From NCBI GenBank assembly GCA_022450045.1, contig JAKURD010000014.1, positions 1-64,000 of the forward strand: a DNA stretch of 64,000 nucleotides, written 5' to 3'. This DNA is from Gracilimonas sp. (GTDB lineage: Bacteria > Bacteroidota > Rhodothermia > Balneolales > Balneolaceae). This document shows, one piece after another, positions 26,382-35,763 of this stretch. The stretch's first letter is position 1. Each line of letters starts with the position of its first letter. Under the pieces are notes generated by a model. It saw only the letters and a program-made list of their open reading frames with translations. It was not told the DNA's origin and did no database searches. The position numbers and the translations under genes are program-made.

Positions 26382-27170
26382 TTACTGAAGTTCTTCTAAG
26401 ATTTCACGGGCACGATTCAGATTCCACTTATCTATTTCGTTTTTAGGTTCTATTTCAAGAACTTTTTTCAAGATCTGGACTGCTTTTTCATCCTCACCTA
26501 TTCGTTTATAGTGTCGTCCAAGATCGAGTTGGTAACGTATTTTTTCTTCAGGATCTAATTCAATGGCTTTTTTGATATACTCTTCAGCTTTTTCATTACT
26601 TGCACCCACGGGTATTCCTTCAGAAATAAATCTGGCTGCCAATCTTTGTGCTGTTGTAATATTGGCAACCTCACTGTGCCAAACCCCCAGCAGCAGCCAG
26701 GCAGGTGCGTATTCAGGTAGCAATTCGATTGCTTTATCAGTATGCTTTTTAATTATGTGAGACCTTCTTATCCGCTCTTTGGTATCAGAAATATCAGAGA
26801 TTCTGCCATTAGCTACGGCATAAACAAAATGAGAAAAGCCTTTATCCGGATATTTATTAATAGTTCTTTCAGCATATTTCATAGCCTGCTGGTAATAGTC
26901 TTTTTTTTCTTCATTATCCTCAATGCGAAAACCGATGCGGGAATATAGCAAGCTGGTGTGCCATAGGGATTTAAAATTAAGAGAATCAGTTTCCAATACT
27001 TCTTTGTAATTCCGGAGGGCTTGTTTTTCATTTCCATTATCAAACTGTTGGTTGGCCAATTGAAGGAGCGAATCAACAGCATTTGTACTTTGAGCTTGCA
27101 ATGATAGTGTGAACAAAGAACTGAAGACAAAGAGAAAGCAAAAAGCTCTTTTAAATAAATATGTATTCAT
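26382..27170 (-). CDS. exported TPR-repeat protein
   Basis: A 262-residue protein with a signal peptide (hydrophobic core about residues 9-24, ending near LQAQS) and at least four helical TPR-like repeats. Clear units are ADQFDNGNEKQALRNYKEVL-like near 40-60 and IRYQLDLGRHYKRIGEDEKA with VQILKKVLEIEPKN near 210-245. The central KHTDKAIELLPEYAPAWLLL resembles the RMD1/FIS1-like TPR group. TPR proteins are scaffolds, so no reaction is assigned. It should be periplasmic. It is transcribed alone, convergent with glyQS. Confidence 0.75.
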   Translation of the reverse strand: MNTYLFKRAFCFLFVFSSLFTLSLQAQSTNAVDSLLQLANQQFDNGNEKQALRNYKEVLETDSLNFKSLWHTSLLYSRIGFRIEDNEEKKDYYQQAMKYAERTINKYPDKGFSHFVYAVANGRISDISDTKERIRRSHIIKKHTDKAIELLPEYAPAWLLLGVWHSEVANITTAQRLAARFISEGIPVGASNEKAEEYIKKAIELDPEEKIRYQLDLGRHYKRIGEDEKAVQILKKVLEIEPKNEIDKWNLNRAREILEELQ

Positions 27171-27680
27171 AAAGTGCAGTTGTGTGCATTAAAAAATTAG
27201 ATGCTTGATTTGCACTTTAGAACGCTATTAGTGATGGAAAGATTTCGACTGAACATTGCATTATGTGCATTTTTACACGAATGAATAATTTAATGTCAAT
27301 AGAATCCTAAACGTTGAAATACATTTTGGCAAAACGATCCTTCAAAAGGATTCCCGCAGATTTCCGCAAAGGATATCGCAGAGTTGCGCTGAATAGCGAT
27401 GCGTATTGATAAAAGATCATCTGCGCTCCGGGCGCAACGATTCCCACGAAGTGAAACTCAGCGGGTTAATCGGCGAGCCTCTGCGAGAAAAAAAGGGGAT
27501 TGATTTTAAACATGTCAACTAATCCGTCTTTATCTTCGAAAACACAGGTTTTTTTCAATTTTAAAAACGTTTAGGACGCTATTGATTTAGTGTAAATAAT
27601 AGTTCTGTTTTTTCGGAGATTCTCTTTATATTTAAAGCCTTTTTCGGATGAGAAATTGAACGCATAAAATATCCCGATTC
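27171..27680. other. 510 bp intergenic region before rpmH
   Basis: No gene is seen. The middle (27355..27490) is made of short GC-richer blocks around CGCAGA, TCTGCG and GCGGG. This pattern is common in Bacteroidota intergenic DNA and is not a defined repeat here. A candidate -7 box TATATTTA lies at 27627..27634, about 47 nt before the rpmH ATG, in the context TTTAAAGCCTT that also follows the SRP RNA -7 box. Confidence 0.5.
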
Positions 27681-27839
27681 ATGAAACGCACGTATCAACC
27701 AAGTAATAAGAAGCGCAAGAACAAACACGGTTTTCGCGAACGCATGTCTAGCAAAAACGGACGTAGAACTATTGCGAGTCGTCGCAAGAAAGGCCGTCAT
27801 AAGCTAACCGTTAGTGATGAGAGAAAAGGAGCAAAGTAA
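27681..27839 (+). CDS. rpmH: 50S ribosomal protein L34
   Basis: A 52-residue, very basic ribosomal protein with the universal start [20 protein letters not shown] and the [20 protein letters not shown] block. It is a structural protein of the large subunit. It runs into rnpA with overlapping reading frames (22-26 nt), as in most bacteria. It is a few residues longer than the E. coli form because of a charged C-terminal extension, which is normal for Bacteroidota. Confidence 0.96.
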   Translation: MKRTYQPSNKKRKNKHGFRERMSSKNGRRTIASRRKKGRHKLTVSDERKGAK

Positions 27840-28248
27840 CCTTACGGATTCTCCTGAGCGTAGATTTACGTTATCAAAGTCACATATTTTACGTGGCCGG
27901 CGCAATTTTGAGGAACTGTTTTCAGGTTCCTCAATGCTCAGATCACACAACGTGAACCTTCGTTATGCCACCTATCCCAATGCTGATAAGAAGGCCCTTG
28001 TTGGCTTTATAGCCCCTAAAAAGATTGGGAGAGCGGTGCAGCGCATCAGAACCAAGCGATTGCTGCGTGAAGCTTACCGGCTTAATCAACACATCATCAC
28101 CGAATTACCCATAACAGCTGAAATAGGATTACACTATGCTTTTATGGCAAAGCGTGCAGGCCTCACCTTCGAAACGGTTCAGCAGGAAGTCATTTCATTG
28201 TTGAAAGAACTGCGTAATCGATTGTTGTCAAAAAATTCACCCTCTTAA
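27817..28248 (+). CDS. rnpA: ribonuclease P protein component
   Basis: A 143-residue RNase P protein that helps the RNase P RNA bind precursor tRNA. The family core is present: [20 protein letters not shown] near the start, then [20 protein letters not shown] and [10 protein letters not shown]. The latter is the RNR motif with substitutions. It overlaps the 3' end of rpmH, the usual arrangement. I use the ATG at 27817; a GTG directly before it is possible. Confidence 0.93.
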   Translation: MREKEQSNLTDSPERRFTLSKSHILRGRRNFEELFSGSSMLRSHNVNLRYATYPNADKKALVGFIAPKKIGRAVQRIRTKRLLREAYRLNQHIITELPITAEIGLHYAFMAKRAGLTFETVQQEVISLLKELRNRLLSKNSPS

Positions 28249-28260
28249 AACGCACTACTT

Positions 28261-30066
28261 TTGGATAAGAATACAGCCACCGGATTTGTTTTAATATTTT
28301 TGCTGATGCTGGGATGGTTTTATTTTACCATGCCTTCCGAAGAAGAATTGGCACAACAACAACAGGAACAAGCTCTCCAGGACAGCCTTGCTCAGATAGA
28401 ACAAAATCAGCAGGATTCTTTAAACCAACTTGATGAAGCTGAGGCTGAAGAACAGGAAAGAAGGGACCCAGTTATAAGTGAAGATGTGGATGAGGTACCT
28501 GAAGTAAGAGGGTTGTTTGCAAACAGCCCGGTTTCTGAGCAAAAGAAAATTGAGGTAGCTACCCCTCTTTATACCGTCACGTTCACCAATCGAGGTGCAG
28601 GGCCGAGTTCTTTTTTATTGAATGAATATGATACCTGGGATGGCCGCCCGGTTCAGCTTATTGATGATACCACGCGATCGGCTTATAACATCGGTTTCTT
28701 ATCTACCGAAAATTACAATGTTGAAACTCAAAATATTTTGTTTCGCCAGGTTACACAGGGGAACTCCATTAATATTTCTTCCGGTGAGCAACGTGAAGTT
28801 CGTTATGAGTTGGAGCTTGAGGATGGCCGGGAACTTATTATCACGTATTTACTGAATGGTAATAACTACGAAATTGATGCTGATGTTCAATTTGCAGGAC
28901 TTCAGGATTATGTGGTTGGCGGTGATATCGATTTTGGCTGGACCGCCCCTCTAAATTTCACCGAAAAAGATCCTACGCAGGATGCACTTGAAACGGCTGC
29001 GTATGTATATGCCGGCGGTGAACTTGAAAAATTCAAGCTGACTGAACCCGGACGTAACGAAACTACGATCAACGGTAATATTGATTGGGTTGCTACGAAA
29101 ACGAAATTTTTTACTCAGTTGATCAAGCCATTATCCCAAACAGATGCTGCGTTGCTTACAGGAGAGGTTACGGGAGCTATTGATAATCAGAATACCGATC
29201 ACAGATATACATCTTCCATCAGAACCAATTTTGATGATCAGGGTGAGGCCTCTTTTCGGCTCTATCTGGGACCGTTAAAATATCGCGAAGTTACCAAGGT
29301 CGACGATCATGCCTATGATATGGTTGATTTGGGTTGGAGCTGGTTACGCTGGTTCTCGGATCCTTTTGTGCGCTGGATGGTGATCCCGTTCTTTGAATTT
29401 ATGTCCCGATTTACAGCCAACTATGGGATCATTATCATTGTGTTCGCCTCTTTGGTGAAATTGGTATTGTCTCCGCTTACTTATAAGAGTTACAAAAGTA
29501 TGGCCGCAATGGGCGAACTTCAGCCCCAAATGAAGGAGATACAGGAGAAGTACAAAGACAACCCGCAGAAGCAGCAAAAAGCAACCATGGATCTATACCG
29601 TAAGAATAAGGTGAATCCGCTGGGTGGCTGTTTGCCGAACTTACTACAGTTTCCAATCCTGATTACACTTTGGCGCTATTTCCAGAATTCAATTCAGATC
29701 CGCCAGGAAGAATTTTTGTGGGCGGGTGATTTATCCGCACCGGATTATATACTGAACCTACCATTTGAAATTCCATTTTTAGGTGATCAGATCGCCGGAT
29801 TTGTATTATTGATGACGGCGGCTATGATGGTTCAAAGTAAGCTTACCGGTGGAATGAGTGGTGGGGGCGGAAGTAGCCCTATGGCCGGACAAATGAAAGT
29901 ACTACAGTACATTTTCCCGGTCATGCTGTTGTTCATCTTTAACAACTTTGCTTCCGGACTGAGTTTGTACTACCTCATATTCAACGTGCTTTCCATTATT
30001 CAGCAATTCTTCATCAAGCGCAGTTTGCATGGAGATAAAGACGGAAAAGAAGTAGCTAAAGCTTAG
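28261..30066 (+). CDS. yidC: membrane protein insertase YidC
   Basis: A 601-residue YidC. It starts at TTG with the Bacteroidota-type N-terminal anchor DKNTATGFVLIFLLMLGWFY. A charged Gln/Glu-rich stretch and the large periplasmic beta-domain follow (about residues 60-350). The Oxa1-like insertase core covers 370-590: RFTANYGIIIIVFASLVKLV, LGGCLPNLLQFPILITLW, and the last helices up to FFIKRS. It inserts inner-membrane proteins alone or with SecYEG. It follows rnpA directly; no yidD lies between them. Confidence 0.95.
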   Translation: MDKNTATGFVLIFLLMLGWFYFTMPSEEELAQQQQEQALQDSLAQIEQNQQDSLNQLDEAEAEEQERRDPVISEDVDEVPEVRGLFANSPVSEQKKIEVATPLYTVTFTNRGAGPSSFLLNEYDTWDGRPVQLIDDTTRSAYNIGFLSTENYNVETQNILFRQVTQGNSINISSGEQREVRYELELEDGRELIITYLLNGNNYEIDADVQFAGLQDYVVGGDIDFGWTAPLNFTEKDPTQDALETAAYVYAGGELEKFKLTEPGRNETTINGNIDWVATKTKFFTQLIKPLSQTDAALLTGEVTGAIDNQNTDHRYTSSIRTNFDDQGEASFRLYLGPLKYREVTKVDDHAYDMVDLGWSWLRWFSDPFVRWMVIPFFEFMSRFTANYGIIIIVFASLVKLVLSPLTYKSYKSMAAMGELQPQMKEIQEKYKDNPQKQQKATMDLYRKNKVNPLGGCLPNLLQFPILITLWRYFQNSIQIRQEEFLWAGDLSAPDYILNLPFEIPFLGDQIAGFVLLMTAAMMVQSKLTGGMSGGGGSSPMAGQMKVLQYIFPVMLLFIFNNFASGLSLYYLIFNVLSIIQQFFIKRSLHGDKDGKEVAKA

Positions 30067-30125
30067 GTTTTACGATTTGATGTTATGTGTTAACTTAACC
30101 GTTCACATGTAACATCAGGATCATT

Positions 30126-31040
30126 TTGCTTAGTAAAGCACTTTTACACTTTCCCCAATTTCGATTTCGGGACGGAGAAAAACGTCTCCGGAATTCTATT
30201 CTGAAAAAGACATTTGTCAACCTGCCCGAGGAAAGGGTGCGCCTGAAACTCATTGACTTTTTTACCAAGGAAGCAGGAATCCCGGGTTCGCGAATTTCCT
30301 TTGAAAGTCCGGTTAACCTGGCTGGGGATAAGTCCAAATCCCGAACCGACATCATTTGCTACGACAAGGATTTTAAGCCGCTGCTTTTGGCGGAATGTAA
30401 GGCGCCGGATATTAAGATAGATGAAAAAGCTGCTATTCAAGTGGCTCGATACAACCAAAAAGTAGGAGCGCCTTTCGTATTGGTAAGCAATGGAATTTTG
30501 GATTTTTGGTTTAAAATTGAAGGTGAACAGATCATTCCGCAAGAAGAGATACCCAAACCTTTCAGCCCAAAGAATGAAATTATTAGGTCACTAACTTATT
30601 GGGAAGAGAGAGCCTTTATTGGGCATCATTTAAAGCCTGTTGGAAGAGCGTTTGCGAAAACTTCCTGTGCTTCCCTTTTTAGTGATCCGCATCAGCCTGT
30701 CAGGTTTCTGAGTTTTGATGGATTCCCGGAAGAGTTTGCGTTAGGACATTACTATCGCATCTATGGGATAAAAGAGAATGTGAAAATAGGAGTCAGTATA
30801 GCAGCCAATCCCTATGGAGGAACAAGATTGAACGTTGTGTTGAACCAGGGCGGAGCCAATACTGCTTTCTTTACAACTTCCCTGAACTTGATAGCAGAAC
30901 AGGAAAATATGAATACCGAAATTCATTCATCAAAAGGCAGATTAGAAATTGACCTAACCAATGAAACTGGCTTTGATCTCAATAAAAATATCGGGGATAT
31001 GGTACCGGAATTTCACTGTCTTTTGCTTAAACATTCCTAA
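30126..31040 (+). CDS. stand-alone HsdR N-terminal-type PD-(D/E)XK protein
   Basis: A 304-residue protein starting at TTG. Residues ~30-150 match the type I restriction HsdR N-terminal nuclease domain. VRLKLIDFFTKEAGIPGSRI leads to the catalytic pattern RTDIICYD..LLLAECKAP (Asp, then Glu-x-Lys) and AIQVARYNQKVGAPFVLVSN. There is no helicase or methylase gene nearby, so this is the orphan form that is widespread in Bacteroidota rather than a restriction system. The last ~130 residues are not recognised. Role unknown, probably nucleic-acid related. Confidence 0.82.
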   Translation: MLSKALLHFPQFRFRDGEKRLRNSILKKTFVNLPEERVRLKLIDFFTKEAGIPGSRISFESPVNLAGDKSKSRTDIICYDKDFKPLLLAECKAPDIKIDEKAAIQVARYNQKVGAPFVLVSNGILDFWFKIEGEQIIPQEEIPKPFSPKNEIIRSLTYWEERAFIGHHLKPVGRAFAKTSCASLFSDPHQPVRFLSFDGFPEEFALGHYYRIYGIKENVKIGVSIAANPYGGTRLNVVLNQGGANTAFFTTSLNLIAEQENMNTEIHSSKGRLEIDLTNETGFDLNKNIGDMVPEFHCLLLKHS

Positions 31041-31121
31041 ACCGTTTGGTCGATATTCATTGGGTATTTCTGTATCCTTCAGGTCGTAAAAATCATTTCA
31101 AACCATTTTATTTAAAGAACA

Positions 31122-32459
31122 ATGATGCACCAAAAACACCGCGAAAAGTTATTCTCACTATTTGATGACGGACAACAAGGTGCCGTTTTTATTCAGGGTT
31201 CAGAAATTTTATACCGCAATGAAACGGATTACGAATATCCCTTTCGGCAGGAGTCCAATTTCTGGTATTTGACAGGAGTGAATGAGCCTGAATGTGCATT
31301 GATCCTGGATCTGAAGACGGAGGAATATCATTTATTCGTTCCCAAAAGAGATGCGCAATTTGCTGTGTGGCACGGCTATGTGAAATCGCAGGATGCATGG
31401 CAGGAGCAGTACAATCCGGATCATCTGCATTATACCAATGAGATTCTTACGGTGATGAATGAGCTCAATCCGGACAAGGTGTATTGCCTGAATGACCTGG
31501 ATGCCGAGCTGATAGAAGATCTTGATCGCAGCTTTGAAGCGGATATCGAAACCCTGCAAGATGCGCTTACTTACTGCCGTGTTATTAAGACGGATGAAGA
31601 ACTTGAATACATGCGCAAATCGGCAAAGGTGAATAATCTTGCCCATACCGAAGTGATGAAAGCGATCAAGCCGGGGATGTATGAATATGAGCTGAAGGCT
31701 TTATTTACCAAGATTCAGTATGAACACGGCCTGCAACAGGATGCCTATAACGGAATTTTTGCCGGTGGAAAAAACGCTGCTATTCTTCATTATGTGGAAA
31801 ATACTAGTCAGATAAAAGATGGAGACCTGTTTTTACTGGATGCCGGACATGAATATCAAGGTTATGCTTCGGATATCACACGTACTTATCCTGCCAATGG
31901 GAAATTTACTGATCTGCAGGCGGGCGTATATGATGCGGTGTTGAATGCCCTTAACAGTTCCATTGAAAAAGTAGAAACCGGAGCGAAAATGGAAGATTTA
32001 CATCTTCATGCAGCCCAAACCATCATGGAAGGATTGAAAGATGCAGGTGTTGTTAAAGGCTCAGTTGATGATATGATGGAAAACGACATTTTTGCATTAT
32101 TCTTTCCTCATGGCTTAGGGCACTTCCTCGGACTGGATACTCATGACGTTGGCGGTTATCCGAAAGGAGTGGAACGTATTGACCGTCCTGGAATTAAGTT
32201 TTTGAGAGCTCGCCGCGATTTGCAGCCTGGAATGGTGGTGACTATAGAACCCGGAGCGTATTTTATTCCGGCACTGTTAATTCCGGCACTTGAAGACGAT
32301 ATTCAATCAAAATTCCTGAATGCGAAGAAGATCACCAAGATGTTTGAGTTCGGTGGAATTCGTATCGAGGATAATATTGTGGTAACTGAAGAGGGCTATG
32401 AAAACCTAACGGATGTACCGAAAGAACGAGAAAAAGTGGAGAGATTGATCAAAGGTTAA
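31122..32459 (+). CDS. pepP: Xaa-Pro aminopeptidase (M24B)
   Basis: A 445-residue metallopeptidase that removes the N-terminal residue before proline. The N-terminal AMP_N domain begins GAVFIQGSEILYRNETDYEY. The pita-bread catalytic domain supplies the five metal ligands: LLDAGHEYQGYASDITRTYP (two Asp), FPHGLGHFLGLDTHDVGG (His), VVTIEPGAYF (Glu) and GGIRIEDNIVVTEEG (Glu). Length is normal for PepP. The stop codon is directly followed by one arm of the inverted repeat that flanks the four-helix gene. Confidence 0.94.
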   Translation: MMHQKHREKLFSLFDDGQQGAVFIQGSEILYRNETDYEYPFRQESNFWYLTGVNEPECALILDLKTEEYHLFVPKRDAQFAVWHGYVKSQDAWQEQYNPDHLHYTNEILTVMNELNPDKVYCLNDLDAELIEDLDRSFEADIETLQDALTYCRVIKTDEELEYMRKSAKVNNLAHTEVMKAIKPGMYEYELKALFTKIQYEHGLQQDAYNGIFAGGKNAAILHYVENTSQIKDGDLFLLDAGHEYQGYASDITRTYPANGKFTDLQAGVYDAVLNALNSSIEKVETGAKMEDLHLHAAQTIMEGLKDAGVVKGSVDDMMENDIFALFFPHGLGHFLGLDTHDVGGYPKGVERIDRPGIKFLRARRDLQPGMVVTIEPGAYFIPALLIPALEDDIQSKFLNAKKITKMFEFGGIRIEDNIVVTEEGYENLTDVPKEREKVERLIKG

Positions 32460-32460
32460 C

Positions 32461-32945
32461 CGTTATTCGTTGATTCGTTAATGGGAGGGTAAATTGACAA
32501 ATAAAAAATCGAAAATAGCTACTTTTGAAGATCTGTTAGTGTGGCAGGTTTCAAGGGATTTGAGACAACGGGTCTCACGCATTTGTGAAGAGTTACCCAA
32601 AGAAGAGACTTACAAATTAAAAGATCAGATGCTAAGAGCTTCACGTTCGGTAACTGCGAATATTGCTGAAGGATATGGCCGATTCCATTTTCAGGAAAAT
32701 ATTCAATTTTGCCGACAAGCACGAGGCTCCTTATACGAATTAATTGATCATTTGTCTTGCGGATTTGACGAAGGTTATTTCAAAAAAGCCGAAGTTTCCA
32801 AATTAAAGAGGGAAACCATCAGAGCGATCAAACTTGTCAACGGATATATTGGTTATTTGAACAAGTCGAAGATTAATCATGTTAAAGAACCCGAAATCGA
32901 TTACACAATTAAGGGTTCAACGAATAACGAAATAAACGAATAACG
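32461..32945. repeat. 11 bp inverted repeats flanking the four-helix gene
   Basis: CGTTATTCGTT at 32461..32471 is the exact reverse complement of AACGAATAACG, which occurs twice at the other side (32919..32929 and 32935..32945). The arms sit immediately after pepP's stop and immediately before the TTG of ispH. The right arms form the last codons of the enclosed gene. Confidence 0.75.
32494..32943 (+). CDS. four-helix bundle protein, S23 / rRNA intervening-sequence family
   Basis: A 149-residue mainly helical protein of the S23 family (four-helix bundle proteins first found in intervening sequences of 23S rRNA genes). The conserved features are FEDLLVWQVSRDLRQRV at the start, KDQMLRASRSVTANIAEGYG in the middle and QFCRQARGSLYELIDHL. 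No enzymatic role is known for the family. The start is a TTG with a good GGGAGG ribosome-binding site at 32483. It lies between pepP and ispH and is bracketed by inverted repeats. Its C-terminal STNNEINE comes from the right repeat. Confidence 0.88.
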   Translation: MTNKKSKIATFEDLLVWQVSRDLRQRVSRICEELPKEETYKLKDQMLRASRSVTANIAEGYGRFHFQENIQFCRQARGSLYELIDHLSCGFDEGYFKKAEVSKLKRETIRAIKLVNGYIGYLNKSKINHVKEPEIDYTIKGSTNNEINE

Positions 32946-32949
32946 AACC

Positions 32950-34200
32950 TTGGCAAGAAAGAAGTTTGACATACCGGAGATATATCAGTCACCGATCATC
33001 CGTAAGGTGAAAGAAGCGACAAAGATCATCGACCCGATGAAAAAAGATCTGAAACCCACACTGCTCGATTTCGGTCCGGTACAGTTCTACATTCCCCGCT
33101 ATTTTGGATTTTGCTATGGCGTAGAAAATGCGATCGACATTGCGTACCGAACAGTGGCAGAAAATCAGGATAAGGATATTTACCTGTTGAGTGAGATGAT
33201 CCACAATCCCACCGTAAATGAAGATCTTCAGAAAAAAGGAGTAAAGTTTTTATTTGATACGGATGGCACGGAACGCATTCCCATTTCTTCACTGAACTCT
33301 GATGATATCGTGATCGTACCGGCATTTGGAACCACGTTGGAAATTCAGGAACGACTGAAAGAAGTAGGCATCGACCCTTATCAATACAATACTACCTGTC
33401 CTTTTGTGGAGAAGGTTTGGAAACGTGGGAAGCAGCTTGGTAAGAAAGATTACAGCTTGGTTGTTCATGGGAAACATCAGCACGAAGAAACACGGGCAAC
33501 CTTTTCTCACAGTGCGGATCATTCCGAAGTAGTGGTAGTTCTAAACCCCGAAGAAGCACGGATCCTTGCGGCTATCCTTACCGAAGAAAGACCACTTTCA
33601 GATTTCGAGAAATATTTTGGCCATAAAGCTACTCCGGGTTTTAATCCGCTGGAAGATATGGTACGCTTTGGAGTTATCAATCAAACGACCATGCTGGCTA
33701 CAGAAACACAGCAAGTGATGGAGATTCTCCGTGAAGCAGCCATTAAGCGATATGGGGAGGCAGATATCCTTGACCACTTTGCAGAGACCTCAGACACGCT
33801 TTGTTATGCCACCAATGAGAATCAGTCGGCAACCCTGGTCCTGGCTGAAACCGATGCAGATCTGGCTCTTGTGGTAGGCGGTTACAATTCGTCGAACACC
33901 ATGCATTTGGTTGAGATCCTTGAACACAAATTTCCAACCTACCACGTGCGGGATAACGGTGAGCTTTCAAAGGGTAAGATCCTGTATTTTAATCAATGGG
34001 ATAAAGAGATGAAGGAAACAGAAAACTGGCTTTCATCTGATCAGAAACCCCTGAAAATAGCATTAACCTCAGGTGCTTCCTGCCCTGATATTTTAGTTGA
34101 CGAAGTACTGCTTCAGGTTCTGGAATACTTTGAGGGAACCAAAGAGGTGGATGAAGTGATTGCTCCATTCGAGGTAAAGCTGGAACAGGATGAAGCTTAA
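32950..34200 (+). CDS. ispH: 4-hydroxy-3-methylbut-2-enyl diphosphate reductase
   Basis: A 416-residue IspH, last enzyme of the MEP pathway, making IPP and DMAPP with a 4Fe-4S cluster. The three cluster cysteines are in FGFCYGVENAIDIAYR, TTCPFVEKVWKRG and SGASCPDILVDEVLLQ. Other conserved parts are LLSEMIHNPTVNEDL and VVGGYNSSNTMHLVEI. It belongs to the longer form, with an extra ~60 residues at the N-terminus and an insert, found in Bacteroidota, cyanobacteria and plants. The start is a TTG. It shows that the organism uses the MEP route. Confidence 0.95.
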   Translation: MARKKFDIPEIYQSPIIRKVKEATKIIDPMKKDLKPTLLDFGPVQFYIPRYFGFCYGVENAIDIAYRTVAENQDKDIYLLSEMIHNPTVNEDLQKKGVKFLFDTDGTERIPISSLNSDDIVIVPAFGTTLEIQERLKEVGIDPYQYNTTCPFVEKVWKRGKQLGKKDYSLVVHGKHQHEETRATFSHSADHSEVVVVLNPEEARILAAILTEERPLSDFEKYFGHKATPGFNPLEDMVRFGVINQTTMLATETQQVMEILREAAIKRYGEADILDHFAETSDTLCYATNENQSATLVLAETDADLALVVGGYNSSNTMHLVEILEHKFPTYHVRDNGELSKGKILYFNQWDKEMKETENWLSSDQKPLKIALTSGASCPDILVDEVLLQVLEYFEGTKEVDEVIAPFEVKLEQDEA

Positions 34201-34232
34201 TTATTGAAACCGTTAATCGAAAACTTAATAAC

Positions 34233-34556
34233 TAACGTGCGTTTATATAATTATTCTCGTTAAAGCTTTTGAGTCACGGCCTGACGGCTTACAGTCCGCC
34301 TGACCGTTTTCATTCAGCCCCATCCCTCAGACGAGGTATTCGTCAGATGGATCTCATGGCTATTTTAAAAGGATAAAATGGATGCTTGTGGTCATTCCCG
34401 TGGAGACGGGAATCTAAGTATGGCCATTCATTCCGTATTCGATTCCTAATAAACTTAGCCCTATTTTTTTAGCATAATACTTTTCAAACAGGCTGTTCGC
34501 TGCGAAATGATCCTTCAACGTGCTAAACAGATGGTCCTTAAATCGAATTCACGTTA
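34233..34556. repeat. dispersed TIR element, copy 4 (module B fragment + reversed module A)
   Basis: The left end is TAACGTGCGTTTATATAATT; the right end reads, on the other strand, TAACGTGAATTCGATTTAAG. The left third matches the start of module B (AGTCACGGCCTGACGG and GTCAGATGGATCTCATGGCT). The rest is module A reversed, with the GTCATTCCCGTGGAGACGGG hairpin and a GCTGCGAAATGATCC block. It fills most of the 386 bp gap between ispH and yjbQ, and no gene is inside. Confidence 0.82.
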
Positions 34557-34586
34557 ACCAATCAACTAATAACAAATAACGAAAAA

Positions 34587-35006
34587 ATGTGGATCCAAAA
34601 AGAAATTCAGCTTTCGCCCAAATCCCGTGGATACCACATTGTCACGGACGAGATCCTTCGGGAAATACCTGAGATCAAAGACATCCAAACCGGACTGGCA
34701 CATATCTTCATTCAACATACCAGTGCCGGTTTGACCATTAACGAAAATGCTGACCCATCGGTTCGCCGGGATTTTGAATCACACTTCAACCGGGCTGTTC
34801 CGGAAGATACATCACTATATGAACACACCCTGGAAGGAACCGATGACATGACTTCACACATAAAAAGCTCTTTGATGGGATCCTCGGTAACCGTTCCGAT
34901 AACCGGTGGTCGTTTTAATATGGGCAAGTGGCAGGGGATTTATCTGTGCGAACACAGAAATCGTGGCGGTGGCAGGAAGCTGGTTGTTACCATTCAGGGT
35001 GAATAG
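34587..35006 (+). CDS. YjbQ / UPF0047 family protein
   Basis: A 139-residue protein of the YjbQ family, single-domain jelly-roll-like proteins. Conserved blocks are GLAHIFIQHTSAGLTINENA with DPSVRRDFE, a central DDMTSHIKSSLMGSSVTVPI, and the C-terminal GKWQGIYLCEHRNRGGGRKL. Some members have weak thiamine-phosphate synthase activity, which is the basis of the name 'secondary thiamine-phosphate synthase enzyme'; the physiological role is not settled. It is a single gene after a dispersed element. Confidence 0.92.
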   Translation: MWIQKEIQLSPKSRGYHIVTDEILREIPEIKDIQTGLAHIFIQHTSAGLTINENADPSVRRDFESHFNRAVPEDTSLYEHTLEGTDDMTSHIKSSLMGSSVTVPITGGRFNMGKWQGIYLCEHRNRGGGRKLVVTIQGE

Positions 35007-35019
35007 TTATCATAGTTAG

Positions 35020-35595
35020 TTAAATGCCCTTGCGGATCCGAAGCAGGCGATCGATGGGGCCTCGATTGTCAGTCGGCAGTTCATAATCGTGATGCTTGTT
35101 CGCATACTTCACATCCTCTGAAGAAAAGAAAGCTTCCGGGTCTATCTTATTAACGATATTATAGACATTATTTATCTTTTTTCGTTTAATGATGCTGAAT
35201 ATCACCTTCACGTCATTGAAGCCGCCTTTCCCGTCAATACTGGTTAATGCCACTCCGGCCTCCTTGAGTGCTTCGATCAGCTCCTCTGATTTGTGCAGCG
35301 TGATGATCCGAACTAAAACGGTTCCGACTTTCATCTTGTCTTCAATATAAAGCCCCATAAAAGTGCCAGCTGAAAACCCGGCAGCGTAGGCGATGTAATT
35401 TACCCAGTTATCCAGATTATTAAGTATTTGAGCTACAATGATGACCCAAATAAGTACTTCAAAGAAGCCAAGCAGCGCTGACCGCAACTTATATCCTCGT
35501 GAAACCATTGTAATGCGAATAGTGCCGAGTGATACATCAGCAATTCGTGATAAGAAAATTATTAGTGGGAGCGTTAGTGTGGAAAATTCAGCCAT
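35020..35595 (-). CDS. DUF2179 / UPF0316 family membrane protein
   Basis: A 191-residue protein with three N-terminal membrane segments (about residues 7-27, 38-60 and 66-84) followed by a soluble DUF2179 domain (VRIITLHKSEELIEALKEAG, then VKVIFSIIKRKKINNV). DUF2179 domains are small alpha-beta units found at the end of membrane proteins. Function is unknown. It is convergent with yjbQ, with 13 nt between the stops. Confidence 0.87.
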   Translation of the reverse strand: MAEFSTLTLPLIIFLSRIADVSLGTIRITMVSRGYKLRSALLGFFEVLIWVIIVAQILNNLDNWVNYIAYAAGFSAGTFMGLYIEDKMKVGTVLVRIITLHKSEELIEALKEAGVALTSIDGKGGFNDVKVIFSIIKRKKINNVYNIVNKIDPEAFFSSEDVKYANKHHDYELPTDNRGPIDRLLRIRKGI

Positions 35596-35725
35596 ATTGA
35601 GAAGTAATTAAAGCGTTAAATATAAGCATAAATAATACGACAGTGAACAGGAGTCTGAATAAAAAAGCAGGCTTTTATTCCTATTACTTGTGAAGTTTAG
35701 ATCTCTAATATCCTGCAAATAATTC

Positions 35726-35756
35726 TTGATAGTGGAGGGAAATAACCCTTATCTTT
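35726..35756 (+). promoter_or_regulatory. Bacteroidota-type promoter of the SRP RNA
   Basis: TTG at 35726..35728 is followed after 21 nt by TATCTTTA (from 35750), close to the TTG-N21-TAnnTTTG spacing also seen for tRNA-Leu. The SRP RNA begins about 8 nt downstream. Confidence 0.6.
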
Positions 35757-35763
35757 AAAGCCT

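Noticed and set aside
27343..27490. CGCAGA/TCTGCG-rich block before rpmH as a repeat family
   Set aside because: It is a loose low-complexity pattern without defined ends or a second clear copy in the window.
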